NCBI RefSeq assembly: GCF_017591435.1
Contig: NC_059299.1
Span: 10,899,223-10,963,222 of the forward strand
Origin: Portunus trituberculatus
Lineage: Eukaryota; Arthropoda; Malacostraca; Decapoda; Portunidae
Direction of reading: 5' to 3'
DNA: 64,000 bases
Shown here one piece after another: positions 1 through 10,690 of this stretch. A program made the translations under genes and the position numbers. The number at the start of each line of letters is the position of its first letter. Positions within the stretch are counted from its first letter, which is position 1. The notes under the pieces were generated by a model. That model saw only the letters and a program-made list of their open reading frames with translations. It made no database searches and had not been told where the DNA came from.

Positions 1-681
1 CTGCCTATAGTGGGGTGACCAGGCCTGTATGCAATACTCTAAATGGGGCCTAACATAGGAATTATATAAGCTACGCACCACTTCCTTACTTTTATAACTA
101 ACATTTCTATTTATAAAACCCAGGATCCTATTTGCCCTATTTCTTGCTTCTAAACATTGCTTTGAAAATTTCATAGTTCTGTCTATCACTACTCCTAAAT
201 CCTTTCCCTCCTCTACTGCCTCTAGCCAACATCCCTCCATCTCATAGCTATAGTTTGTGTTGTCTTTACCTAAATGCATAACCTGACACTTTTTAGAATT
301 AAACTCCATCTGCCACCTGTCTGCCCATGCTATCAGCCTGTCCAGGTCTCGTTGTATTCTGTAATTGTCCTTTTCACCCTGCACTGCACATGCTATCTTA
401 GTATCATCTGCAAACTTTGATACTTTGCTACTAATTCCTATATCTAAATCGTTAATGTACACCAAGAAAAGAATAGGTCCTAGCACTGATCCTTGGGGTA
501 CCCCACTAACCACTTCCTTCCACTCAGACATTGCCCCATTTAATACTACTCTCTGATTCCTATCAGAAAGCCATTCACTAATCCAATCAACTAACCTACC
601 CCCTATCCCATGTAGTCTCAATTTGTACACTAGCCTCCTATGCGGTACCTTATCAAATGCCTTGCTAAAATCTAGATAAAA
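1..681 (-). mobile_element. LINE family A (CR1/L2-like) reverse-transcriptase fragment
   Basis: Read on the minus strand, this encodes the palm and thumb part of a non-LTR reverse transcriptase: LRLHGIG, GVPQGSVLGP, FADDTKIACAVQ, then the DLGVVIDRTMKFSKQ and ARNRANRILGFINRN region. It is almost identical to the plus-strand copy at 6313-7612, so the family is multicopy. The left end is cut by the window edge. The right end stops at about 681, where it meets another LINE in the opposite orientation. It is one open stretch of a larger broken frame with no endonuclease, so it is a dead fragment. Confidence 0.85.
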
Positions 682-1982
682 CAATGGATCGAATTCCTTG
701 AAGACAACAGATTAATATCAAATAGCTAATTTTGTTTTAGAAAAAGATGGTCATGTGGAACTAATTTACTGAGTTTCTACTCTAGAATAGTTGATAGAGT
801 ATAAGAGAGAGAGGGATGGATTGACTGTATTTATTTGGATTTAAAAAAGGCATTTAATAAAGGCCACATGCAAGATTACTGTGGAAGTTAGAGGAGAAGG
901 GTGGCTTAAAAGGAAGCACATTGAGATGGATGGAAAATGATTTCAGGGGGAGAGAAATAAGGACGGTAGTTAAAGATATGAAGTCCAAGTGGAGAACAGT
1001 AGAAAGCGGAGTGCCGCAGGGGTCAGTATTGGCGCCAATACTTTTCCTCATATATATATATATATACATATATAAACGACATGCCAGAAGGAGTGAACAG
1101 CAACATAAATCTGTTTGCGGATGATGTGAAACTGTGTAGAGTTATAAAGCAAAAAGAAGATTGTGAAATACTGCAGGAAGACCTAAATAAGATCTGCGAA
1201 TGGAGTAAAAAGTGGGATATGTAATTCAATGTGGACAAAAGCCATGTCATGGAAATGGGAAAGAGTGAAAGAAGACCCGTGGGAATCTATAAGATGGGAG
1301 ATGGAGTAGAACTGGAGAAAGTAATAAAGGAAAAGGACTTAGGAGTGACGATGGAAGAAAACAATCAACCAGTAAGCCCTATTGATAGAATTTTCAGAGA
1401 GATATATGATTTGTTAAGGAATATTGGATTATCATTTCATTACATGGACAAAGAAATGATGAAGAAATTCATAAGTACTATAATAAGACCCAGATAGGAA
1501 TATGCAGGAGTAGTGTGGACCCCTCATAAAAAGAAACACATAAGGAAGTTGAAGAGACTACAAAAAATGGCTACAATAATGGTTCCAGAATTTGAAGGGA
1601 TGACATACGATGAGAGACTAAAGGCTATGGATCTACCAACCCTGGAACAGAGAAGGGAGAGAGGGGATCTGATACAAGTATATAAATTGATCAACAGAAT
1701 AGACCAAGTGGATAATGAGAAACTGATCCTGAGAGAAGAATAGTACATTCAAAGCACAAGATCACATAGTAAAAAGCTCAGAAAGGGAAGGTGTCTGAGA
1801 GATGTTAAAAAAATATAGTTTCCCACAAAGATGTGTTGAGACGTGGAACAGTTTGCGTGAAGAAGTGGTGTCAGCAATGAGTGTGCATAGTTTTAAAGAA
1901 AAATTGGATAAGTATAGATATGGAGACAGGGCCAAACAAGCTTAAAGCCCAGGCCCTGTAAAACTACAGCTAGGTAAATACA
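682..1982 (+). mobile_element. LINE family C-related copy, 5'-truncated, decayed
   Basis: Plus-strand translation gives the second half of a reverse transcriptase. It runs WIEFLEDNRLIS, then IYLDLKKAF, GVPQGSVLAPILF, INDMPEGVN, FADDVKLCR, KDLGVTMEE and SFHYMDKEMMKKF, then the thumb (PTLEQRRERGDLIQVYK). It closely resembles the minus-strand family C elements at 41608-45646 and 58568-62776. In-frame stops occur at about 1222, 1495 and 1741, and the conserved YINDM motif is split by a (TA)n expansion. The 3' end keeps the family signature AGGCCCTGTAAAACTACAGCTAGGTAAATACA but lacks the (CA)n tail of the other copies. There is no endonuclease. Confidence 0.85.
1050..1075. repeat. (TA)n microsatellite inside reverse transcriptase
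   Basis: An alternating TA run sits at the codons for the normally invariant FL-V-YINDM segment of the LINE at 682-1982. It adds several Ile-Tyr codons there and marks decay after insertion. Confidence 0.8.
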
Positions 1983-2231
1983 GTCACTGCATCTATTAAT
2001 GTTGTATCTTGTTTCTTTGTCATTTGACTGCCATTTTCTCTAATTAGACAAAATAGCTTAGGAATTTGTTCATGATCCTCTTAACAGCTCCACACTTGAT
2101 TCTTTCACTTCTGTGAGGTACATCAAATGTGTTAATGCACATTTTGATTATTATTGTTCTTTATTTATCCATTTATTTATTCTATGTATTTTTTTCTTTT
2201 TGCATTGTATTTTCTTTCTCAATTACAACAG

Positions 2232-2452
2232 CCAGAATATCCTTTGATAATCAACCCCAAGAGCTATCTGAAGAAATATCCCAAAGAACAGCTGGTCTAT
2301 TTAACACCTCACTGTCAAGAAGAGCTGCTGGTGTATGACCACAATGCTGTTTACATTATTGGTGGCATTGTTGACAAGTCTTCAGGAGAACCACTGACCC
2401 TTGCCAAGGCTAAGAGGGAGGGAGTCCGAATGCAGAAACTTCCATTGGATAG
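2232..2452 (+). CDS. TRMT10C: TRMT10C/MRPP1 homologue, internal exon
   Basis: This exon encodes 73 codons plus two bases of a split Arg codon. It is flanked by a polypyrimidine tract with ACAACAG acceptor (AG at 2230-2231) and an AG|gtgagt donor. The peptide contains YLTPHCQEELL, VYIIGGIVDKSSGEP and LAKAKREGVRMQKLPLD. These match the C-terminal half of the SPOUT methyltransferase domain of the Trm10 family, and the LAKAKR and LPLD-YL signatures favour TRMT10C over TRMT10A or B. TRMT10C is the mitochondrial RNase P subunit that, with SDR5C1, methylates N1 of purine 9 in mitochondrial tRNAs and supports 5' processing. The Asp of GGIVD lies in the conserved SAM-pocket loop. The N-terminal exons are not in the window; the next exon is 25 kb downstream. 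Confidence 0.88.
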
Positions 2453-2722
2453 GTGAGTAGTGGAGACTTTAGTCCTGTTTATGCTATTTAATTAATTTTT
2501 CCTCCATTCAAAGAACACAAAATTGAATTTAAACCATTACAGGAGACCCAAGAACAACTGATGAAAACTGCAGACATGTTAGGAACAACAGTCCAACATG
2601 TTATTCATATGCAGTTTCTTAATCAGATACAGTCAACCCCCACTTAACGAAGGGGTTACATTCCTAAAAAAAACCTTCGTTAAGCGAAACTTTGTTAAGC
2701 AAACCGATTATAACAAGTTTAA

Positions 2723-3906
2723 CCCGTCCAGCCCCGCTGACGGCTGAGAGCCGTCGCTTATGTGTGTAACCCTCAGTCCCATTGACGGCTCTCAGTTGTC
2801 GCAAGTTCTCTACCCTGTATCTTCGTACATAATTGTCTTAGGTTTGTAATCTTCACACACGTTATGAGTCAACATGCGGGGCAAGTTTACACTACTTGGC
2901 AACTTACCTACAAGTCCTCACTTGTCACTCACAGCAGGAAATATTCGTGCGCCGACAGTTCAGGCTTTGTACTGGATGCGGATAGACATGGCTGACTTCC
3001 CACGCCGCCCAAGGCAGGAGAAGAGAATTCTTTCTCTTGCTGAGGCAATAGTTATGGTGTTAGAGTCAGGTGAGTACGTCGACAGTAACTCAGATGACTC
3101 TTCTGGGGAGGAATATGTCCCTACAGCAGAGGATCTAGAAGAAATGAAGCCTGTAATTTTACCATCGTCCCGACGTGGTTCCGGTGTGAGTGCACGCTCA
3201 TACCCTTGATCACCACCTCCACCATCATTACAACTACCCTCAGATGATGATACTGATGGCTGATGGCGATGACGAAGATGAAGATGACCCACTGAGCTTC
3301 CTATATTCTTTGGGGCTGCAGAAACGAGGGAAGAAGAGAGGACTTGACAGTGAAGTGTGTGGTGACGAGGCTAAAACATTGCCGATGCCTCGACTGCCTT
3401 CTCCAACATTACCTCCCGTCTCTCCTTTGAAAAACACTTCCAAAATCTACCAAGAACAAAGAGCTTCGCAGGAAAAATGGTAATGATGAAAAGATAAAGT
3501 ATGTAGCTAAGCCCGTATCAACATCGATTAGACGCCGTCTCTATAGTCAAGAATTGACACATCATGACTTCCTTCATGAATCAACATCACTACATGTTGC
3601 TAAAACAACTGATGCTCTATTCAGGAACATCCTAACAAAGCAATAATATATAATATGCGTAAACCACTGCCTGATGTGTGATACTGAAGGACGGGCAACG
3701 CTGCACCTCCCTCCCTGCCACTGGCTGGATGACTCGCGGAGCATAACCCTCTCTAATGAGTGTTAAATGGCTATAGTGAGTGGTTTCATGTACTTCAGGT
3801 GTTATAACTTCGGGTTTCCAATAGATTTCCGGAAAAAAAAAATTTTCTAAAAATTTGGCGGGTCTGGGTATTACTTCATCCCACAACTTTGGCGGGGCTC
3901 GACGGG
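2723..3906 (+). mobile_element. piggyBac-like element inserted at TTAA
   Basis: Both ends are flanked by TTAA (2719-2722 and 3907-3910), the piggyBac target duplication. The terminal inverted repeats are CCCGTCCAGCCCCGC at the left and, reading inward, CCCGTCGAGCCCCGC at the right (14 of 15 match). Subterminal copies of GACGGCT-type sequence follow the left end. The homologous position in the Tigger-like copy at 34050-34070 is uninterrupted, which gives an empty site. The interior keeps only an N-terminal transposase-like frame, so it is an internally deleted, non-autonomous copy. Confidence 0.82.
2874..3209 (+). pseudogene. N-terminal remnant of piggyBac-type transposase
   Basis: A 111-codon open frame; a likely start is the internal ATG at 2988 (MADFPRRPRQEK). 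The segment ILSLAEAIVMVLESGEY is followed by an acidic serine-rich stretch (DSNSDDSSGEEYVP), typical of the disordered N terminus of piggyBac transposases. A second acidic segment in another frame (DGDDEDEDD near 3265-3290) suggests a frameshifted continuation. None of the DDD catalytic domain or the C-terminal cysteine-rich domain is present. The assignment rests mainly on the TTAA/TIR context. Confidence 0.55.
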
Positions 3907-4296
3907 TTAACCCCTGACTTGAACTTCCATCGAGAGTAAACAAAGCAAGAGTGCATCATAGTACAGTGAATGGTTTAATGACAGTAAAAATTATGAAGTT
4001 AAACATTTAGGCAGTTTAATTTATTATAATGTACACTAATGCATGTATGTACATAACTTTATAATGTTGAGGATCTTAAATTTATGAAGGGAGGGAGAGT
4101 AAAACGGGAAAGACACTAACCGGCAACCTGTGGAATGTAAACAAAAGGGCGCATCATTGTATCACATACAAAACTTATGTACCACATTTCCACAAGGCTT
4201 TCCATCTTATCCATTGTAGAGTCACAAGTTCAGGTGGTTCTTTTAGCTTGCAAGGAAGATATGGTCTCACCAGCCTTCTTAATAGAGTCTGCTGAC

Positions 4297-4443
4297 TTAA
4301 AAATAGTAGAAACAGTAGATGGAGTCAAGGTGGTGGCAAGCAATGCTAGTAGTTTTATTGCCTCTCTCATGTCTGTGAATAATATCCAGCTTCACTTTGA
4401 GAGTAAGCGACTCCCTGGTCTCCTTAACAACGCTAGGCGACAT
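4297..4443 (-). pseudogene. Tigger-type transposase N-terminus (Psq/CENP-B-like HTH), broken
   Basis: Minus-strand MSPSVVKETRESLTLKVKLD followed by IIHRHERGNKTTSIACHH is the first helix-turn-helix of a pogo/Tigger transposase (compare 34389-34604). After about 40 residues the frame is lost, and the second HTH and DDE domain are missing. This marks the surrounding TA-flanked element as Tigger-derived. Confidence 0.7.
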
Positions 4444-4749
4444 TGCAGGGCATTTTGGTGGTAAGTTGAGTGAGGGAAGATGAGCTGCTGCTGACGCTGT
4501 TATTGTTTGTAACAGGGGTAGTGAGTGGTGCGCGTGTTGTCCACGAGAGGCTCTGGTGTATTCAGAAGCCTGTCGGCTTGCATGATACTGCAGGGCTTTC
4601 AAACTTAGAAAAAAATTACCTGGATAGAACTTCGTTAAAGCGAGTTTGGTGTTCGTTACACGAGCAGATGGTAGTAAAATTAAACCTTCGTTGTAGCGAA
4701 ATTTCGTTGTGTGAACCTTCGTTAAGCGGGGATTGTCGGTATATACCAC

Positions 4750-4818
4750 CCCTTTAAGTTTTGGAGAGACTACATGTTACATATAATGTAACATGTAGTC
4801 TCTCCAAAATTTAAAGGG
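4750..4818. repeat. 69-bp near-perfect hairpin
   Basis: CCCTTTAAGTTTTGGAGAGA and its continuation to 4782 are repeated in inverted orientation up to 4818, with about 31-bp arms (one mismatch seen) and a loop of a few AT bases. It begins within 10 bp of the right end of the Tigger-like element. It could be a small foldback element or a snapback product of repair at the transposon end. Confidence 0.8.
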
Positions 4819-4824
4819 CACAAA

Positions 4825-4890
4825 TTAAACTCGGATGGGTGACCATGCATGACCACGCAAAGCTGGCCAGCACAGCTTAGGAAAAACTCT
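4825..4890 (+). other. 5S rRNA-like fragment (box C region)
   Basis: ACTCGGATGGGTGACCATGC at about 4829 matches the internal control region (box C) of eukaryotic 5S rRNA genes, whose core is GGATGGGTGACC. The bases after it diverge and the 5' half of a 5S gene is not seen upstream, where the hairpin lies. It could be a 5S pseudogene fragment or part of a 5S-derived SINE. It is not a functional 5S gene. Confidence 0.4.
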
Positions 4891-4932
4891 GATTATTACA
4901 CTCTTACCAAGGTAAGCAATGATGATCTTATA

Positions 4933-5030
4933 CAGTGGAAACTCGGTCCATGAACACTTCTGTGTATGAACAAATTGGTTTTGCGAACCAAATTTTTTAA
5001 AAATTTTGTCTTAGTTTGTTAACAAAAATA
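4933..5030. mobile_element. Left end of a Tigger-like element (orphan)
   Basis: TA at 4931-4932 is followed by CAGTGGAAACTCGGTCCATG and a subterminal inverted motif (GAACAAATTGGTTTTGCGAACC). This resembles other TA-flanked CAG-starting ends in the window. No matching right end was found before 5578. From 5031 to 5578 I see only AT-rich sequence with two short open frames (5016-5225, 5413-5685) that match nothing I recognise. Confidence 0.4.
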
Positions 5031-5578
5031 GAATTGCTGGCTTTGGTGCAAGATGACATGCACAGAGTATCAGTTGTTCTCATGTACCACACTATAAACA
5101 GTATTCCTTGTGGTGCTGTTTTAACCCTCATTGTGCCTCCCAAGAAAGTGAAATATGTTAGTGATAGGGATGTTAAGAAGCCTTACTATATTATAAAAGA
5201 AATAAAAAAAGCCATACCTGCATAGCATTTTGAAAATAATATTGCTGTTCAATAAACACAAAGAAAAACTGAAAAAAAAAAACTTTATTACAAATGTGGA
5301 ACACAAAAAAAATAAATTATTTTAAAAATACATTGCTGGTGTGACAAGTCTCATGAGTCACAACATTCTGCAGTATGTTTGTTTGGGCCACCATTTTGGT
5401 CATCGCAGCTGATTGCAACATAGAGGCACCTTACCACCAGGACAGCTAGTGATGTATGACAAACATGCTCAGAACATCACCATATGCCCCTGCTATCAGA
5501 TAGATGCTGTTACTATCGCAATGACAATCCGTTGTTTATTCCAGCTGAGTCACACAACAGCACTTGATGGGGGATATA

Positions 5579-6282
5579 CACTCAACCCTCGATTTGCCGG
5601 ACCTCCATTTGCAAAAAAAAAAAGTCCGGGACAAGTCGATTTCAAACTACCGCGCCAGACAAAGTTCGCAAATCGGGCACTATAGATGGCAGCGCGGGCG
5701 GACATACACGTCTAGTACTGGACTGTAAACAAGTCTGCCGCACACACAGTGTTGTGCTACCATCAATATATCTACAGTAAGGTAAATGCTAATAAAAACA
5801 GTACAGATGTGTGTCGGCGGCATTGGCATGTGTTACGCCCCACGTGGTGAGATGATGATGATGATGATGATGATGGTCGGAGGTTTTCCCTTTGCCTCGG
5901 CACCTCCTGTTACTTCTATTCTTCCTGATCCTGCCTTTCTTTTATTTTTCTTTCTCTTGTCTTCCACATTTGGTGCAAAGTCTCTTTCTTCTCCCTCAGT
6001 TTTGTTTTTCTGAACAAAAAAACGTCTGATTTATTTTCCAACTTCCTGGTACAGCTGGTGCAGGTGCCGAAATGCCGTTAAAGACAACACTATGTTCCCA
6101 CCGGAAATTTTTGCCGTTAAACACGGGATTCCGGTAAATCGCGTGCCGTTAAAGCGGGGTTCAACCTGTATAGGGTAAAGTCCGGCAAGGGGGTAGACCC
6201 CCGGACATTTTCCATTGCCGGACATTTGCCATTCCCGGACAAGCCTTCCCCCCTTTTAGTCCAGCAAATCGAGGGTTGAGTG
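5579..6282. mobile_element. 704-bp TA-flanked MITE (Tigger/mariner type)
   Basis: The left end CACTCAACCCTCGATTTGCC and the right end (inward: CACTCAACCCTCGATTTGCT) form a long, nearly identical terminal inverted repeat. It is bounded by TA at 5577-5578 and 6283-6284. Subterminal repeats of a CCGTTAAA / TTCCGG type lie at about 6075-6170. The middle holds an ATG/GAT microsatellite (about 5852-5874). No transposase frame is present, so it is a miniature element mobilised in trans. Confidence 0.85.
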
Positions 6283-6312
6283 TATGCTGCAGAGACCACA
6301 GTGTGCATGCTG

Positions 6313-7612
6313 TACCGCATAGGAGGCTAGTGTACAAATTGAGACTACATGGGATAGGGGGTAGGTTAGTTGATTGGATTAGTGAATGGCTTTCTGATAG
6401 GAAACAGAGAGTAGTATTAAATGGGGCAATGTCTGAGTGGAAGGAAGTGGTTAGTCGGGTACCCCAAGGATCAGTGCTAGGACCTCTTCTTTTCTTGGTG
6501 TACATTAACGATTTAGATATAGGAATTAGTAGCAAAGTATCAAAGTTTGCAGATGATACTAAGATAGCATGTGCAGTACAGGGTGAAAAGGACAATTACA
6601 GAATACAACGAGACCTGGACAGGCTGATAGCATGGGCAGACAGGTGGCAGATGGAGTTTAATTCTAAAAGTGTCAGGTTATGCATTTAGGTAAAGACAAC
6701 ACAAACTTTAACTATGAGATGGAGGGATGTTGGCTAGAGGCAGTAGAGGAAGGAAAGGATTTAGGAGTAGTGATAGACAGGACTATGAAATTTTCAAAGC
6801 AATGTTTAGAAGCAAGAAATAGGGCAAATAGGATCCTGGGTTTTATAAATAGAAATGTTAGTTATAAAAGTAAGGAAGTGGTGCGTAGCTTATATAATTC
6901 CTATGTTAGGCCCCATTTAGAGTATTGCATACAGGCCTGGTCACCCCACTATAGGCAGGATATCAACATGTTAGAAGCAGTTCAGAGAAGAGCAACTAGG
7001 ATGATACCAGCTTTGAAGCGCCTGGAGTATAGAGATAGATTAAAGGCATTAAACATGTTTTCATTTGAGAGGAGATGTATAAGAGGGATATGATAGAGTT
7101 ATTTAAAATGTTCTCAGATACAAACTACATAGATGTGAGATCTTTCTTTACCTTAGAGGAGGAAGTAGGACTAGAAATCATGGCAGGAAGATTAGAAAGC
7201 AAGGCTGCAGGTTCGATATAAGAAAATATTTCTTTAGTCATAGGGTGGTAGACTTCTGGAATGCATTGCCAGAGACGGTTGTAAATAGCACTAGTTTGAC
7301 AATGTTTAAAAACAGATTAGATAAGCACTTAAATTTATTAGATTTATAATTATGTATAGCGCTGCATGATAGTTTTTATAAGAAATTTACTATAGTTAAA
7401 GAAGACATGATCCCCATGTATGGGGATTACAGATTGTAGAGGAATTCGCTGCAGGACTTAGCCCTGTTAATGGGCCAAATATTTAGAATTAGTATATAAT
7501 GTATTGTGTACTTGTAAGTGTATCTTTAAGTAACGATAACGAGGTCGCTGTGCGACTGATACAGGATAACCTAGATGGGCCCTGGTGGCCCTTTGTTATC
7601 CTATTATTTATG
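6313..7612 (+). mobile_element. LINE family A copy, 5'-truncated, with 3' UTR
   Basis: The copy begins inside the reverse transcriptase (RRLVYKLRLHGIG) and runs through GVPQGSVLGP-like, FADDTK, WQMEFNSK, EYCIQAWSPHYRQDI, QRRATRMIPALKRL and the C-terminal FSHRVVDFWNALPETVVN and FKNRLDKHL, ending at a stop near 7349. Frame changes lie near 6670 and 7085, and VSRVPQG replaces the consensus VSGVPQG. A 3' UTR of about 260 bp ends at about 7612 with a GGGCCCTGGTGGCCCTTTG motif. It was 5'-truncated on insertion, as is usual for LINEs. Confidence 0.85.
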
Positions 7613-9660
7613 TCTCGTTGTATTCTGTAATTGTCCTTTTCGCCCTGTACTGCACATGCTATCTTAGTATCATCTGCAAACTTTGATACTTTGCTACTAA
7701 TTCCTATATCTAAATCGTTAATGTACACCAAGAAAAGAAGAGGTCCTAGCACTGATCCTTGGGGTACCCCACTAACCACTTCCTTCCACTCAGACATTGC
7801 CCCATTGACTCTCTGTTTCCTATCAGAAAGCCATTCACTAATCCAATCAACTAACCTACCCCCCTATCCCATGTAGTCTCAATTTGTACACTAGCCTCCT
7901 ATGCGGTACCTTATCAAACGCCTTGCTGAAATCTAGATATATAACATCTATGCTATTTCCATCATCTAACTCCTTGGTAATATATTCTAAGATATCGAGC
8001 AAATTTGTAAGACAGGACCTCCCTGATCTAAAGCCATGTTGGGTATCTCTAATTAATCTATTCTCATTTAAATGCTCCCAAATACTACCCCTAATGATTT
8101 TCTCTAGTATCTTACATACTATACTAGTTAAACTGATCGGTCTATAATTATTCGCATCATCCTTCCTACCTTTTTTAAATATTGGAGTAACATTAGCTAA
8201 CTTCCAGTCCTGTGGTATCTCAGCAAACCTAAGTGATCTTTCAAAGATTAACTTAAGTGCTTCAGAAATACTGTCTACACCCTCCCTAAGTACTCTGGCA
8301 TGTAGCTCATCAGGACCACTAGCTTTCCTATCGTCTAGTTCAAGAATAAATTTCCTAATAATTCCCGGTTTTATATCAATATTTTCTAAAGCTCTTAAAC
8401 TACTCGTCGCACTGTTTGTAACAGGATTTCCTATTCTTTCCTAGTAAATACTGAAGAAAATTGTTCATTCAATAATTCTACTATGTCTTCATTTTGATCC
8501 ACTACTACACCATCTTTTCTGAGTGGTCCAATCCTATCCTTATTTCTTTTATCACTGACCTTGTAATAACTATATAATTTTTTGGGATCTTTACTCCCAG
8601 CTCTAGCTAGTTTTATCTCTGCCTGCCTTTTACTTTTTTTATAACCTTACTCAAATCATCTCTGACCTGTCTGTACCTAATCAAATCTACATCTTCCCCA
8701 CTTTTCTGCAACTCTCTGTATGCCCTCTTCTTCTCTCTGATCTGGCTACCTATCTCATGAGTCCACCATAATGGCTTCCTGTTTCTCTGCCTTATATCTT
8801 TGTAAGGGATACACTGCATCACTATACCCTTTACTACAACCTTAAAAATATCCCACATCTCCTGTGCAGTTTTATTTCCAAAACTATCTTCCCAGTTTAC
8901 CTCTCCTAATAACTGACGTAACCTACCATAATTGCCTTTCTGATAGTTTGGGACTCTAGTCTTATTCACTATATTATCCCTACTGGAATTAATGATAAAT
9001 CTAATTATATGATGGTCACTGTTTGCTAAAGTCTCTCCTACCTCAACTTCCTTTAAACAATGCTCAATATTTGTTAGTACTATGTCTAAAACCTTCCTCC
9101 CCTAGTAGGTTTATCTACCATCTGCACTAAATAGTTATCCTGAAAACTTTCCATAAACTTATTTTCACTAGCATCTCCTACCATCCTCTCCCAGTTTACT
9201 GACTTAAGATTAAAATCCCTAAGATAATTGTCTGACTAGTACACCCCTATTTATCTCATCTACCATAAGGTTGTCTACATCTGCTGACTGGTTAGGTGGT
9301 CTATAAAAGCTCCTACTCTAATAACCTTACTTTTGTTTACTCTAACATCCAGCCATAAGGACTCTACTCTGTTATCTACCTTAATACCATTAACCTGACT
9401 GGAAATGAAGGATTTTTACATAAATAACTACTCCTCCACCTATCCTACCAATTCTCTGGTGTAAATACATAATGTATCCATCTACTTCATATTCTTTCCT
9501 ATTTTCCTAAACTTTTCCTCATTTACCCATGCCTCTGTGACACATACAACATCTAAGTCCTCCTCAACTATATAACTAGATAACTCGTCCTTCTTGTTCC
9601 TAAGACTCCTGGCATTTACATAAAACATTTAAGTCCTGCTACCTTCCTAGATGCTGTCTC
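7613..9660 (-). pseudogene. LINE family A pol: APE endonuclease plus partial reverse transcriptase
   Basis: Reading minus-strand fragments in order: an EEP start near 9650 (KCF-VNARSLRNKKDEL-like), TLANSDHHIIRF at about 9010-9030 (the catalytic SDH), and a linker with WWTHEIGSQIREKKRAYREL (open 8969-8613). Then come the RT motifs: GPDELHARVL at about 8310, DWKLANVTPIFKKG at about 8190, NYRPISLTS near 8120, HGFRSGRSCLTNL near 8030, LDFSKAFDKVPHRRL at about 7910 and FADDTK at about 7675. Stops and shifts are scattered throughout. It would be a target-primed retrotransposition enzyme but is not functional here. Confidence 0.78.
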
Positions 9661-9789
9661 CTTATTTGGAATCCTAATCTTATTCTCTCCTATTTGCACC
9701 TGGAAATCTTTCCTAATCTTTTCACTATCTCTGTTTATCCTATCTAATTTATGTCTAGCATCTTTCTTCTGGAATGCATTTGCTACCTC

Positions 9790-10690
9790 ACCCCTACACT
9801 CCATCCCAACTCCCCTCCAGACATCCACTCAGCACATCCACACCCTTCCTACTCAGATGCACACCATCCCTAGCATACAAATCCCTTCGCCCATAGAACC
9901 TATCCCATACATCCACAAAGCTGACACCCACATCCTTACACATCCCTTTTACCCGATCATTCACACCAATGGCTCTAGACAACCATTCCTGCTAACATAC
10001 ACACGAGGCAAGATTCCTGACACTACACACCTCCTACCACTCTCCCTTATCTTGCCTAACATTTCCCGAAATCTTGCCACTAACTCCTCCGACCCACCTG
10101 CTCTGACATCGTTCCCACCCTACTACTACTACACCCTCCCTCTCCATCCCCCCAACCCTCTTCTGCACCTCCTCACTCACTGCCTTCACACCTGCACCAG
10201 GCATACACATGTTCGTCCTCCTATCCCTGTCTTTCCCACAGAAAGTGCTATCTAAATACCTAACCTGAGAGTCACCCACCACACACACCTGAGGTGTGCT
10301 ACGCACAACCATCCTCCTCCTCTCCTCTACCCCCTTCTTTCTCCTTTCACTCACCACAACCACTTCATTCACTCCACTCTCACTTTCACTCTCCCCCTCC
10401 CCCTCCAACAAACCGAACCTATTTTCACACTCAACAGCTTTAGTCCTATCCTCCCTAACTGCCTCCGCTTTCCTTCCCCTCGCAACCTGCCATCTCTGCC
10501 CATCCTGACTACTATCTTTCCCCGTCTGGCTCGCCTGCTCCCTCTTCCCCACTCTGCTCTTCCCGACAGAAGGCCAAGCCACCCTGTCGCCCTCAGAAGG
10601 TCCAACCTTCGGCCTAACACTGATCTCCTGCCTAATTTTTTCCACAGCTGGTGTCTACTGCCTCTTCCATAGTCTAAATTGATTTTGCTT
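9790..10690 (-). pseudogene. LINE family A ORF1: SGNH/GDSL-esterase-like protein
   Basis: A start in MEEAVDT (about 10675) is followed by a frameshift, then a 200-codon open segment (10645-10034): a charged, low-complexity N-terminal half, then STPQVCVVGDSQVRYLDSTF and GAGVKAVSEEVQ. The continuation at 9982-9794 in another frame gives SRAIGVNDRVKGMCKDV, FVDVWDRFYGR and DGVHLSRKGVDVL. GDSQ supplies the nucleophile Ser of block I, and DGVHLS supplies the Asp and His of block V of an SGNH hydrolase. CR1 and zebrafish L2 ORF1 proteins carry such an esterase. The middle of the domain (HVGTND-like) is frameshifted in this copy. Confidence 0.72.

Larger units (their letters stand above)
2630..4739. 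mobile_element. Tigger/pogo-like non-autonomous DNA transposon, copy 1
   Basis: The element starts CAGTCAACCCCCACTTAACG next to TA (2628-2629). It ends with the complement of CCGACAATCCCCGCTTAACG followed by TA (4740-4741). These imperfect terminal inverted repeats with a TA duplication fit the pogo/Tigger branch of Tc1/mariner. A minus-strand N-terminal transposase remnant sits near the right end. A second, shorter copy lies at 33969-34925. The extra length of this copy is explained by the piggyBac-like insertion at 2723-3906. The catalytic domain is absent, so it could move only in trans. Confidence 0.8.

Noticed and set aside
365..556. Open frame starting MSFSPCTAHAILVSS, repeated at 6161-6595 and 7631-7876
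   Set aside because: It is the antisense shadow of the family A reverse transcriptase around FADDTK. It recurs only because the LINE is repeated.
5016..5225. 70-codon frame with PPKKVKYVSDRDVKKPYYII
   Set aside because: Lysine/tyrosine-rich and AT-driven. It has no recognisable domain and lies between DNA-element remnants.
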